Of a stretch of DNA of 64,000 nt, positions 53,671 through 63,861 are shown one piece after another (position 1 is the first letter of the stretch; the number at the start of each line of letters is the position of its first letter). The stretch spans positions 378,076,706 to 378,140,705 of the forward strand of contig NC_085137.1 in assembly GCF_035046485.1 (NCBI RefSeq), written 5' to 3'. Position numbers and translations under genes: made by a program. The notes under the pieces are model-generated. The model ran no database searches. It was not told the DNA's origin and saw only the letters and a program-made list of their open reading frames with translations. The DNA is from Aedes albopictus (lineage: Eukaryota; Arthropoda; Insecta; Diptera; Culicidae).

Positions 53671-54910
53671 ACATTTTTGTGTGACGGAGGATAGGAAAAT
53701 TTTGTAATCATCACAATTTTTTTTTCTTTGTTGTGAAATGCCAACTATGCTAGCAATCATTTCTATCAAATATTTAATACTATTTGTATACTCAAGATGA
53801 CATTTGCATAGATTTTAACAATGATGTGAAATCCGAGCCTCTTCCTTGTCACCACTATAGGCACCGACGAACCGACATGCCAGCTAGTGCAAAGGTTCAT
53901 GAAATTCTCGTCCAAAATTTTAAAATAAAAACCGTTGAAAACTAGCGCCATCTGTTGATTTTGGTTCAGAACTATTTTGGCCGAAATATTTCGAACACTT
54001 TTAAATAATGCCACCCATAGGTGTGCTGGAATGAACAGATTTTTCAAACATTGGATAATGATGTTTATTTCAAAATAATTACCAAAATTTCTCATGATAA
54101 ACTAAGAAAAGATAGATTTACGAACCATGTTCAAAACAAAACTTTTTAGGAGCGTAAAAGACTCAATAATCTTACAGAATTTCATACTTTGATTGGTTTA
54201 AACGTAGAGTGATTGTTTGTATTCCGCGGCGTCGCCGTCGTCGGTGGTCATGCCTTCGTCATACTGCAGCCACTCTGCTGATTTTATCAGAACACAATTT
54301 CATATCTTAATTTTCCGAAAGCACAATTTATTATTAGGCTTAATTCATATAAGTATTGACTTGTGGGAGATTTTATTTTTTAATAAAAGTTGAAACAGTA
54401 GTCAGCCCAGTCAGCGTCACTAAAACGGCAGCAGGAGCAGTATCATCGTCGCGACGCTTGCATAATCTGATGGGAATGAAGTGGGTAGATGGTGGCAGCC
54501 ACCAATGTTTGGATTTATTTTCAGGTTGGGACATTTAATGTACCATCCTTAATAGGCTTCCTAAAATTCTTAAGTATCCATTCTGAGGCAACGCGAAGCT
54601 ACAGATTGACAATACTGGCAATCACGTGTTTTTGTTTACATAGCGTTTGATCAAGACGCCGCGACGCCGCCGGCTGTATACATGTCATGACGGGCTAAAC
54701 GTCACTTTCAATTTGACACTAGCGATCACTGCAATTTCAATTTACCGTGTAATGTTTTTGGTCAAGTCTCGGAATCGAGTGGCACGTCGGTTTAGTCGGT
54801 GCTATAGGTGCCACTCAATGCACAACCACAACGCTCCCACCGCAGGTCTCGCACCGTATCATGCTAATTTCAATTCGTTTGACTCCACTCACTTTGAACC
54901 CTTCACTTTC
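53671..54910. other. Unassigned region with a ~950-bp inverted pair
   Basis: TATAGGCACCGACGAACCGA at about 53861 and its near-complement TCGGTTTAGTCGGTGCTATA at about 54787 are inverted, and GC-rich GACGCCG words lie at 54225-54245 and 54655-54670. This may be a worn TIR element, but the exact ends were not resolved. No gene recognised. Confidence 0.4.
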
Positions 54911-54914
54911 AACT

Positions 54915-55002
54915 TGGCATTGTAGCCAATAGAGAAAACGCACAGTTCTCAATCAGAAGCCCTAGGTTTGATTCCCACTGGACACTAACTGTTTTTTTTT
55001 TT
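54915..55002 (+). mobile_element. tRNA-like pol III unit, SINE head or tRNA-derived relic
   Basis: An A-box-like TAGCCAATAGAGAAAACGC (54923-54941) is followed 41 bp later by a B-box-like GGTTTGATTCCC (54965-54976), then 15 bp on by an 11-base T run (54992-55002) that would terminate pol III. No acceptor stem pairing, so not a functional tRNA. The head differs from the other SINE heads in this window. Confidence 0.45.
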
Positions 55003-55261
55003 ATTTCAAAATCTTGAGTTGTATATCGCCACGCATAATCGTAATAAGATTATGCATTATCGTATATTTAGGCAGAGAAAATCAGCAAAATCGTACATTT
55101 TTTCGAGAAATCGTTAATCATGTTGCTGGGAATCGCTGTAAACGGCCATATGTTTCTATATGGCCTCCACTTTAGTATGTATATACCTGTTTTGTGCATT
55201 GAATACGATTTCTTCGGTGCTATATGTGTGTGGCTAATTCATTTGCAATTCAATATAGCAA
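55003..55261. other. No recognised feature
   Basis: Intervening AT-rich sequence. TGTTGCTGGGAATCGCTGT at 55119 is similar to TGTTGCTTGGAATCGCTCA at 52271, hinting at another scrap of the RTE-type junction. Confidence 0.3.
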
Positions 55262-55385
55262 CAACATTGCTGGCTGGGAGGACACGCGACAGTATCTTAT
55301 ACGCCGAATTTAAAAGGGTAACCCCTCTGTAATTGGTACACTTCAGTCTGTGCCCTTTCTTGTAGATTGGGCATATGAGGCCATC
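55262..55385 (-). pseudogene. RTE-type reverse transcriptase scrap
   Basis: Minus strand reads [20 protein letters not shown] then [14 protein letters not shown], equivalent to IICPIHKKGDKLMCENFRAI in 32910-33000. Only this block remains; the upstream part is cut by the foldback at 55454. Confidence 0.7.
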
Positions 55386-55453
55386 CTGAAGTCACCTATT
55401 GGAATCTTATCCACGACAGCATCCAGTTGGATGTAAACATTCTCTTTGTATAT

Positions 55454-56708
55454 GGGTAATTCTCGCTGATACCGGCCCACTATTTACACCTTGTCTTCAA
55501 AAATGTTTAAAGTGCCGATTTTCTGAAAGCCCTCGCTAAAAAAGTAAGAAAAATGCATTTGGTCACTCTAATTGATGGACGCCCCGTTAGTTAGAGCCAC
55601 AACAATTTTTGCAGACCCCTTAATTTTGGTCAAATGGTGTCTCATTTAAACCGTTATAACTCGAAAGTTTCTCAGCAAACCACCTCAAAACGAAGTGTTG
55701 AAAAGAGGAAAGATAGAGCTACTATTTACAATAATGAAAAGTTGGGGCGGCCATATTGATTTTGGCCGCCATCTTGGATTTTTATACCAAAACATTATTT
55801 GGAGGGCAACCACCGATTTTCAAAAATTTGCATCAATTGAAAGCTGAGGCATTTATACATAACATATCAAAAAATTAGAGATGTCTTTTTTTCCTATCAA
55901 AAGTTATCTGCAGTTTTGTAAATTAAGCCACGTTTTCTCCATGCGCACCGGCAACGACATGCAACAGCATCCGAGTTTACGCCTGCATGTATACACAAAG
56001 GCGCGCACCGCAACAGTTGGCCAAATCGGAGGTTCGTTTCCGTTTTTTACTGTTTCTCAATGATGCGGGCATTGTTTTCATAACTTTTATAGTGTTTTGA
56101 AAAGCATAAACCTTCAGCTTTCCATTAGTGGACTCAGAATTTAAATTCGTGTTCGTCAACACTGCGAAATAACGCTGCATTTATGTATTTAATAGCTGGC
56201 ACCGGGCCCAGTGCGCATAAGTGGCAGGATTTACAAAACGGCAGATAACTTTTGAAAGAAGAAAAAGACATCTCTAATTTTTTTATATGTTATGTATAAA
56301 TGTCTCAGCTTTCAATTGATGCAAAAATTTTGAAAATCGATGGTTGCCCTCATGGTGAAAATAATGTTTTGGTATAAAAATCCAAGATGGCGGCCAAAAT
56401 CAATATGGCCGACCCAAGTTTTTATTATTTTAAATAGTAGCTCTATCTTTCCTCTTTTCAACAACAATTTGTTTTGAGGTGGTTTTTGGAGAAACTTTCG
56501 AGTTATAACGATTTAAGTGAGCCACCATTTGACCAAAATCGAGGGGTCTGCAAAAATTGTTAATGCTCAAACTAACGGGGGGTCCATCAATTTGAGTAAC
56601 CAAATGCATTTTTCTTACTTTTTTAGCGAGGGCTTTCAGAAAATCGGCACCTTAAACAATTTTGAAGACAAGGTGTAAATAGTGGGCCGGTCTCAGCGAG
56701 AATTACCC
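55454..56708. mobile_element. 1255-bp foldback element, TIR GGGTAATTCTCGCTGA, copy 2
   Basis: Same ends, arm length and spacer content as 42142-43403, but with the spacer in the opposite orientation relative to the plus strand. Flanks are TATAT|GGG and CCC|ATATT, giving AT or ATAT in common rather than a clean 3-bp match. Arms contain GGCCGCCATCTTGGATTT as in copy 1. Confidence 0.88.
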
Positions 56709-57100
56709 ATATTTAAACATGAAACGAACTTAACAGTGACGAGGAGCATGTTCGCCTCGTAAAGTCGTAAGCCAGAGTGTAGCAGAATTTGATCCGATGC
56801 CAATCTGTGTTCTCCAACCAATTCGTCGGTCCTGAGATCTAATGCTCCATACGGCATCACTGATTGTTAATCATTTTGTATGAAAATCGGCGTTTGTCTG
56901 ATCAATTATGTAACACTGTGTATGTAAACTGAGTCGAGCTTTCAATTTACGTACATTTTAAGCAAATTATAAAACCCTTCTCCAACGGCATCCTAATTCG
57001 ATTCCAACTTAAACACCAAACCATAAAACTCGTCCCATTTTAATCACTTCCGAAACTGGTTTAATATTAATCATTTCCCCACTGTTTAACTTTGTTCTTT
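56709..57100. other. No recognised feature
   Basis: Between the foldback and a GC-richer region. The minus strand reads YEANMLLVTVKFVS near 56710-56760, possibly a retroelement scrap, too short to assign. Confidence 0.3.
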
Positions 57101-57536
57101 CCAGACAATTTCGCACCGCACATGAACCCACTGACTGATGTAGCGCCACTCTGCCCGGTGGCTGTGCGGTGCTGGTTCAAGACATCCCCGGTCCAAGTTG
57201 TCGCGGAAAAATTACCGCCGCTTTGAAGTGCGCGTTCGTTCGGCGGTGTTCGTTTCTGCAGAAGCAAAGTGCCGGGAGCTGCTTCTTGAGAAAAGACCAC
57301 ACTTTTCCACGACTCAAACGAGCTCCTACAATCTGTTGCTTCGGAACGTGGCAGCAGCGCAGCAACGGAAGGAAGAAAAACGCTCGAGCACACGTAATGG
57401 TAACAACGCTGTAATTATAGCTAAGCCCAGTTTCCTTTTGAAAGTCGGTCGAGATTTTGAAGACTTGTGTTCCGTTCCGTTTCGTTCGGTAGTCGCTGCC
57501 AGCTGTAAATTCGGAATAGCCCCCGCCTTTGTGTGT

Positions 57537-57544
57537 TATAAATA
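57537..57544 (+). promoter_or_regulatory. Candidate TATA box (TATAAATA)
   Basis: A consensus TATAAATA within a GC-richer, low-repeat stretch (57100-57966). A start site about 30 bp downstream (near 57566-57570) would make a ~400-base first exon ending at a strong donor. This is based on motif and context only. Confidence 0.4.
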
Positions 57545-57565
57545 CCACACGGACCGGTGAGAACT

Positions 57566-57966
57566 TTATCCGAAGAAATAGGATTGCGATAATAAGGGGG
57601 GTCACATTGCAAATGGCATCGCCCCGCAGCTGGAAGCTGTCGCAGAGCTCAACGACGACGACGACGGTAGTATGTCCGAGAAGAAAATTCCGTCGCTGAG
57701 ATCGGATTAGAGAGTGTCACCGAGAACGGTTTCTTTTCCGACTAAATTTCGGAATAATAACGGTCCCATAAAAGTCCGCGACAGAGGGCAAACAAAGTGA
57801 AGGAGTTTTCAAACATTTTCTCTTTGCATAATCCTTCGGTGCTTGGTCGAGGGAGTGCGGTGCTGGAATCCGAGACAGACGGACGGATCGCGTAGGTAGC
57901 CGAAGGCATTCCGGGGCTGTCGTTGTGGCGCAAATCTTAGCTTCAAGGACTGTCGACAAGAAGCGG
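57566..57966 (+). other. Candidate non-coding 5' exon with splice donor
   Basis: It begins ~30 bp after TATAAATA and ends GCGG|GTAAGTGT at 57966/57967, a strong donor. The segment is free of recognisable transposons and has no long frame, only a 28-codon upstream ORF at 57613-57699 (MASPRSWKLSQSS...). This is the form of a mosquito 5' UTR exon followed by a large intron. The coding exons would lie beyond 64 kb. The alternative is chance co-occurrence of a TATA-like word and a donor. Confidence 0.35.
57613..57699 (+). CDS. Possible short upstream ORF, 28 codons
   Basis: ATG at 57613 to TGA at 57697-57699. It includes five consecutive threonine codons from an ACG repeat. Only meaningful if the candidate exon is transcribed; in that case it could damp translation of a downstream ORF. 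No recognisable function. Confidence 0.15.
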   Translation: MASPRSWKLSQSSTTTTTVVCPRRKFRR

Positions 57967-58335
57967 GTAAGTGTATTTGCTTGTAGTGAACAGGGTTTTC
58001 TCATTAAATCCCGTCAGCGGAAAACGGCTCTATTATGGCAAAAATTTTGATTCTAGTGATGTTTTCTTTGTGAATTCGGTAATTAGTATAATGGCTGTTG
58101 GACTAGTTAAAGTGATGGTGAGACGTACAAAACTAAGATTTAGTTTCAAAGACTAATAAAACCAAAAAAATAGAAGAATATCAATTAATACACGAAAAAA
58201 AACAGATTACCCAAAAATACGTTAAGAGAAAGAAAAAATAAGTAAACCGTTTGAACTTTTTACCCAGCAGTAGTGGGTTGTGTCATCGTTCTCCCTCTCA
58301 CAATGTTTTCAAAAACAAAGCGAGAAGCAGCTACG
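57967..58335. other. No recognised feature
   Basis: AT-rich sequence following the donor, consistent with intron, otherwise uninformative. Confidence 0.3.
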
Positions 58336-58455
58336 GGGCTGCTCATTAATTACGTAAGGGTTAATGGGGGCAGGGGGGGTTTGGAAAATCTTACGCGCCA
58401 TACAAACATTTTTGGGTTCTCATACAAAAAATCTTACAAGGGGGGGAGGGGGGTA
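58336..58455 (+). mobile_element. One-ended copy of the GGGGCTG(T)CCAT MITE family
   Basis: Starts GGGGCTGCTCATTAATTACG and continues with G-rich and CATACAAACATTTTTGGG words like 32468-32629. The right TIR is missing after GGGGAGGGGGGTAG. Confidence 0.65.
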
Positions 58456-60443
58456 GAAAGAACATTGCGATGGATTGCATTTTTTTGCCGGGATCAAACG
58501 GGAACTACTCACTCAGAGCTTTAACCAAATTTGGGTTCTCGCACGAAAGAGCCGATATGAGTGAAAAGAACCTTTACTTGGGTTGATTTCTGGATCCGTA
58601 TCAGGTATCAGTAGGTCGGCTCTAGAGGCACGTTCTCCTCCATTTGGAAAATTTGTGCCATCGCCATGAACACGAGCCAATTCATCATTTACCTGACGGA
58701 GAAGGGAAGGAAAAAAGATAGGACAGTGTTTTTCCGAGTAGTCGAAAACGTAATTGCGCAAAAACTGGACAGTTACATATTGAATGATACGAAGTTCCAT
58801 AATCGGATTCACAGCTATCACAGGCAAATGAATCAGCTTGCTGAATATTCGCCATATGATAACTGAGTCAGCAGTGGCTAGTCAATGCTTTGACCAGCAT
58901 GCTGCAATTCTGCTTTGACAGATTTGTTAGATACTTTGCCACCCCTAGAGATGGCTCAGTACAATACAATTTTGTTTGACGACATGACTCCAAACTATTC
59001 CAGTATTGTTTGTGCTGAGTGGCAGCCCAGGTGTCAATCTGAAGCTTTACCCAACACTTGGATACCGGAATAGCTGCCTCAGGGCCAATGAAGTCATGTG
59101 ATGCTCCAGTGCGAGCCAACTCATCAGCCAATTCATTGCCAGCGATGGAAGAATGGCCAGGTACCCATACAAGGTGAACAGCGTTTGCTGAATTCAGCTC
59201 CTCGATTTGAGTTCGACAAGCGATAACTATCTTCGACCTGGAGTTGGCCGAAGCAAGTGCTTTAATAGCAGCCAGGCTATCTGAACAGAAGTATATTACT
59301 TTGCCCATTACGTGCTGCTGTAGTGCTGATTGCACTCCGCACTAGGGGCAAAGATTTCGGCTTGAAAATCGGTGCAGTGTCTACCAAGTGAATAAGACTG
59401 ATGCAGCCTTAGCTCACGAAAATAAACACCAGCACCCGCTCGACCTTCGAGAAGGGAGCAGTGTAACATACGATGCCGTCTGAAATACTTCTCTCCAGAT
59501 AACCAGATGTCCACTCTTCCCGGGAAGGGAATTTCGTGGAAAATGTTCTATATGGAAAATTACAAGCAATTGTAAGATCGCTTGGAGCAAGGACAACTTT
59601 GTCCCAATTCACCAAAAGTGAAAACAACGAGGTGTGTGTTGAACTGCGGTTCACAGGAGTTTCCTCTGGTTAACCGAGTACCCGTAGGCGGTAAGTGCAA
59701 GAAAGTGCTTCTTGTTTGAGATGAACGCTCCAGACATCGCCATTAAACACATCCTTTGGAGATGGCCTAAGTTTGATTGGACCGTTCGCACTTCGCCCTT
59801 TTGCCATTACACAAGACAACCATAAGTCAATATTGGACGAACACAAGTTGTGTAAATCCATTTGATATACTTAGGTTTAAGACCCCAAGTTGTACCAAAG
59901 GTTCGCCGGCATTGCCCGAAGGCCATACAAGCTTTCTTGATTCTGAACTCAACATGAGGTGTCCAAGAAAGCTTGGAATCAAGAATTACTCCAACGTACT
60001 TTATCTGTTCAATCATATCGATTTCAGAATCAAAGAGACGTAAAGGTCGAACACCATCACGGTTTCGCTTTTCCGTGAAAAGAACAATAGATGTTTTACT
60101 CTAATTCACCGAAAGGCCATATTGGCGACACCAACCCTCAACTACCTGAAGTGAAGAGCGTTTTGCATCAGGTCGAAAAGGGTGCTGATGCACATACCCA
60201 CTAACAATGTTAGGTAGTCGTTGGCAAAACCATAAGTAGGAAAACCGCTATTATTCAGTTGCCTCAATAGCGTATCTGCTACGAGATTCCACAAAAGCGG
60301 TGACAAGACTCCCCCTCGGGAGCATCCACAAACACTCAATTTCCTAACCGCCGCTTGACGCAATGTCGAGAAGAGATGTCGGCTTTTGAGCATTTGGTGA
60401 ATCCAATTGGAAATCATTGGAGATATATCATGACTTCGCTATA

Positions 60444-60726
60444 GGGCCCATATAGCCGAGGCGGTAAACGCACGGGTATTCAGCATGACCATGCTGAGGA
60501 TGCCGGGTTCGATTCCCGGTCGGTCCGGGATCTTTTCGTAAAGGAAATTTCCTTGACTTCCTTGGGCATAGAGTATCTTCGTGCCTGCCACACGATATAC
60601 GCATGCAAAATGGTCATTGGCAGAGGAAGCTCTCAGTTAATAATTGTGGAAGTGCTCATAGAACACTAAGCTGAGAAGCAGGCTTTGTCCAATGAGGACG
60701 TTACGCCAAGAAGAGGAGAGGAGGAC
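60444..60726 (+). mobile_element. tRNA-derived SINE, head type 2, inside the Loa-type element
   Basis: Full-length: GGGCCCATATAGCCGAGG head, B box GGGTTCGATTCCCGG, body GGCATAGAGTATCTTCGTGC, tail GACGTTACGCCAAGAAG plus GGAGA repeats. CATGACTTCG (60429-60438) and CATGACCCCG (60727-60736) are the target duplication, with two changes; the uninterrupted site CATGACTCCG exists at 5777-5786 in the sister Loa-type copy. Five extra bases (CTATA) lie between the left duplication and the SINE start. Confidence 0.85.
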
Positions 60727-61143
60727 CATGACCCCGTGCGGCTTCCAATATGGCATCGAAAGGCACGTTGTCAAAGCCACCCTCGATATCTAAGAGAACA
60801 CCCAAGCAGGATTGCTTTTCAGCGAATGCCTTCTCGATATCGTAAACAACTTTGTGTAAAAGAGTCACAGTGGACTTTCCAGATTGGTAAGCATGTTGGT
60901 TCACATAAAGAGGCACATTGGCCAGATGAACATCACGGATGTGATGATCGACAATGCGTTCAGAAGAAAAGAGGTCAAACTGATAGGTCTGAAGCTCTTT
61001 GTTTCTTCATACGACGCACGACCCACTTTCGTAATAAACTTTACAGTAATTTCCCGCCAGGATTTGGGAATATACCTTGTAGCAAAACTGCAAACAAGTT
61101 ATTGTTTCAAAACATGTTTGAAATGATCAAATCCTTTCTTAAG

Positions 61144-61603
61144 CAAAATACACACCTAGAAAATATCATGTAATTTTAAGTGTCCTAAACCTGACATATA
61201 CGAGCATCTTCAAAAACACAAATTTAGAGGTTGAAACATGTAAATTTACGTCTTTCAAAACACCCCAAAATAAAACTTTTTTTTCTTAGCGTTTCTAGCA
61301 ATCGCTAGAACCGATATGACAGGAAAAACAGAAAAGTAAAATAATGCCATGCATGGATTCGAACACCGGATCTACTGTTCGTGAGCCACATCTCTCACCT
61401 CTCGGCTATTTCACCGAGTTAGAAGGTGGCTGATGAACGTGATACTGATTCTACGTTTCTGGTGAAACGAATTTGTTGACATCTAACGCATCCAACTGGC
61501 ACTTACACGATGCGCGTAAAATTGAGTCCAATTTGTGATTCAGTCTTGAAAACGTTTACGATCTTTGGTGATTCCGTTTCGTGCAAATTTCAGAATTTTT
61601 AAG
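61144..61603 (-). mobile_element. 460-bp insertion with a third kind of tRNA-like head
   Basis: It interrupts the Loa-type frame between TTCTTAAG (left) and TTTTTAAG (right), an 8-bp duplication with one mismatch; the sister copy at 6220-6250 lacks it. On the minus strand an A box TAGCCGAGAGGTGAGAG (61408-61392) is followed by a B box GGTGTTCGAATCC (61367-61355), so it is a pol III-type SINE. Body and tail do not match the other SINEs. Confidence 0.6.
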
Positions 61604-61860
61604 TGTGTAGGATAAATCCCATCTGCGCCAGGAGATTTGGAAGGAGCAAAGCTATTAAGTGCCCATTCAATCGATTCTAAAGTTATGATACTCCGAGCCG
61701 AAGCTAAAGAATCATAACTACAAGACAAGACATCAGGTTCATCCGAAGATGTAATATCCACACATCCGGGGAAGTGTGTACTGAATAAACGTTCCAAACC
61801 TTCCTCATCAGAGGAAGTGAAATCACCATTTGGCAAACGAAGTTTTTAGACGAATCTCAA

Positions 61861-62229
61861 GAATCAAGCTTCAAATAACAGTGGATTTGATTATTCTGTT
61901 CTTGCTCACTTGTAATAAGCATGAACTAAGAAGCTCAGGTGCGCAGGTTTTGTTTACGAAGAGATTTGTGCGCTCGAAAGCGTGAGTAGGTGCCAAAGTC
62001 GGCCATTGTGGGACTCTAAAAGTCTGTCCTTAAATACTAACAACATTCATGCACCTTTTGATAATATTGCTCAGATTGCTTTTCGGCACAAGGGTGCGGA
62101 GTTAACATTGGTCAAATCTTAAGCAAGAATACCAAAAGCATAAATGGCTTTATTCCCGACCATGCCCTTTATCGTAACTTAGGATAGAAGTAAGAAATGT
62201 TGATGTAGCATTTACTCCATGTCTAGGCC
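61861..62229. other. No recognised feature
   Basis: Upstream flank of the Loa-type fragment; the N-terminal endonuclease expected for a full element is not found here. Confidence 0.35.
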
Positions 62230-62610
62230 TCCGATTTAGAGACACCCTCATAAGTAAGGTTCGCGTTTCTCAAAGGATTCGCTCTTGAGAGGCTGCCAAG
62301 AATTCCTGGAGCATTCCTAGCAGGAATGGCCTGAAGAATCCAAGCAAGACTTCCTGGTGGACTCCAGTGGAAATTTCTAAATAAATCTGGATTCTGAATA
62401 AAGCCCAGATTTTTAGCTAGAATTACTAACTGAAACATTTTTTTAGATTTTTTTGGGAAAATCTTTGAATGAATCACAGCAAGAAATTATTGGGAAATCT
62501 CTGGAGGTATCACAGTAGAAATTTCTGGAGGAAACTGTATGAGGAGTTCCAGCTATAATTTCTGCAGGAAATCCTCCAAAGCACCTCTTGTGGTTCTTCC
62601 AGGGGTTTCT
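62230..62610 (-). repeat. Isolated scraps of the 12-bp array
   Basis: Words AGAATTCCTGGAGCATTCC, AATCTCTGGAGG and AATTTCTGGAGGAAAC are reverse-orientation relatives of GGAATTCCTCCA, 40 kb from the main array. Order is poor and separated by unrelated sequence. Confidence 0.6.
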
Positions 62611-62829
62611 TCAAATATGTATGGGACTTCTCAAGTTTAAATGCAGGCTTTATTCCAGTTTCCCTAGAAGTAGGAAACAAGCAGAAGGAAGGGTGTTTTA
62701 TCACAACGAACAACTTTGCAGAATACGTGCGAATTTCCAAAACTCCCTAGAGAAAGTAACTACGATAAAATTGGTTTACAAAATATGGCTCTCATCACCT
62801 AAACTGAAATATACAGTATAGATGTCCTA

Positions 62830-62883
62830 TATTCTGTGGGAATCCCTATTAACATGGGATAACTATGCTGCACACGGCAGTAA
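62830..62883 (+). repeat. Half of the 831-907 palindrome
   Basis: GGGAATCCCTATTAACATGG followed by GATAACTATGCTGCACACGGCAG matches the loop and right arm of 831-907. The left arm is absent. Confidence 0.75.
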
Positions 62884-63480
62884 ATTTGAGCAAATAAGGT
62901 AATAATTTGTTCGGCACACGTTCCTGCAATACAATTTCCATAAATTTGCAGAAGACACTCATACTCTAAATATCTTCATTTATGTGAATTTCTAGCTCGC
63001 GGGAAAAAATAATTCGCGTTAAGTATGTAGCTCATAGAGCTTTATTTGTTGAATCTCAAGAGTGCACTTAAATCTAGATTTGTCAAATTCATCTCTCTTA
63101 GGCTAAGATGACACTCTTCAGCACTCGAACTTTTTTTTATCTTTTCGCTTACCTAAATTTCATTTAAATTTCTATTGAATCTCTTAAATACCTACAATCC
63201 ATCAGGAGTGAACTCAGTCAGTAGTGCGTCATAGTCACCTCATCACAGAGGAGCGTAAACACACCTGCACAGTGCACAGCCGTGCGCCATGTGCATGTTC
63301 ATCACTGCTCCAAATTTGATCATCCCGTCGCCTTGCTAGCTCTTGCTACCGGAGTTTCCGCTGAACCGGATGTTATACCGAGTCACTTAGTTGCAGAGTT
63401 GATACATTTTCGGATCCAAGACATTTGCCTGGCAGTCATCAGCCACTAATGCTGTGTGTAGCAGCTTCCGACCGACCGTC
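62884..63480. other. No recognised feature
   Basis: AT-rich at first, then GC-richer from 63220. No ORF with a known domain. Confidence 0.35.
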
Positions 63481-63650
63481 GCGTCGTTGATATACAGAGG
63501 TGCACCTTCAGTGTGCTTGCAGTTCGAAAACGAAAGCTACCTTCGATAGAAAGATGCAATGCAGAGCAGTTTGAACTCGGCGAATGTCTATCCAACAACC
63601 GGGCGGCGATGAGGAGCACGATAGAGGTAAATCGTCAGGATGCGAACGAG
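63481..63650 (+). promoter_or_regulatory. Weak candidate promoter or exon segment
   Basis: TTCAGTGTG at about 63509-63517 resembles an arthropod initiator, with GATATAC about 20 bp upstream. ATAGAG|GTAAAT at 63627 resembles a donor. The sequence is low-repeat and GC-richer. Neither motif is strong, and no coding frame is recognised. Confidence 0.2.
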
Positions 63651-63861
63651 GTCGCACGTGAAGAAAGAGAGAAAACACTCGTTTCACTCCTAGATGGTGT
63701 TTGTTTATATTAGCATAATAAACTTTTTTTTCTATTAGCGAGATGGCTTACTCTTTATCTGTGCTGCGAAAGCCATCACTGATGGGAGATGTTCAACTGA
63801 ACAGTTAAATTTTATTTGATTCTATTCTATCGAGGCATTCTATTTCATTATTAAATGTTTC

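Larger units (their letters stand above)
58863..61860 (-). mobile_element. Decayed Loa-type non-LTR retrotransposon, split by two SINE-like insertions
   Basis: Minus strand, high to low: linker NGDFTSSDEEGLERLFSTHF (61836-), SIEWALNSFAPSKSPGADGI, then VNQHAYQSGKSTVTLLHKVV and LGVLLDIEGGFDNVPFD (60910-60760, motif A), GGVLSPLLWNLVADTLL (motif B, ~60330-60280), YGFANDYLTLL (motif C with AND in place of ADD), IEQIKYVGVILDSKLSWTP (60016-), and the RNase H domain at 58868-59335 (CSDSLAAIKALAS; LVWVPGHSSIAGNELADELA). Stops and shifts abound and the catalytic aspartate pair is broken, so it is inactive. The reverse transcriptase plus RNase H arrangement and wording fit the Loa clade (Lian-like in Aedes). 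Confidence 0.75.
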
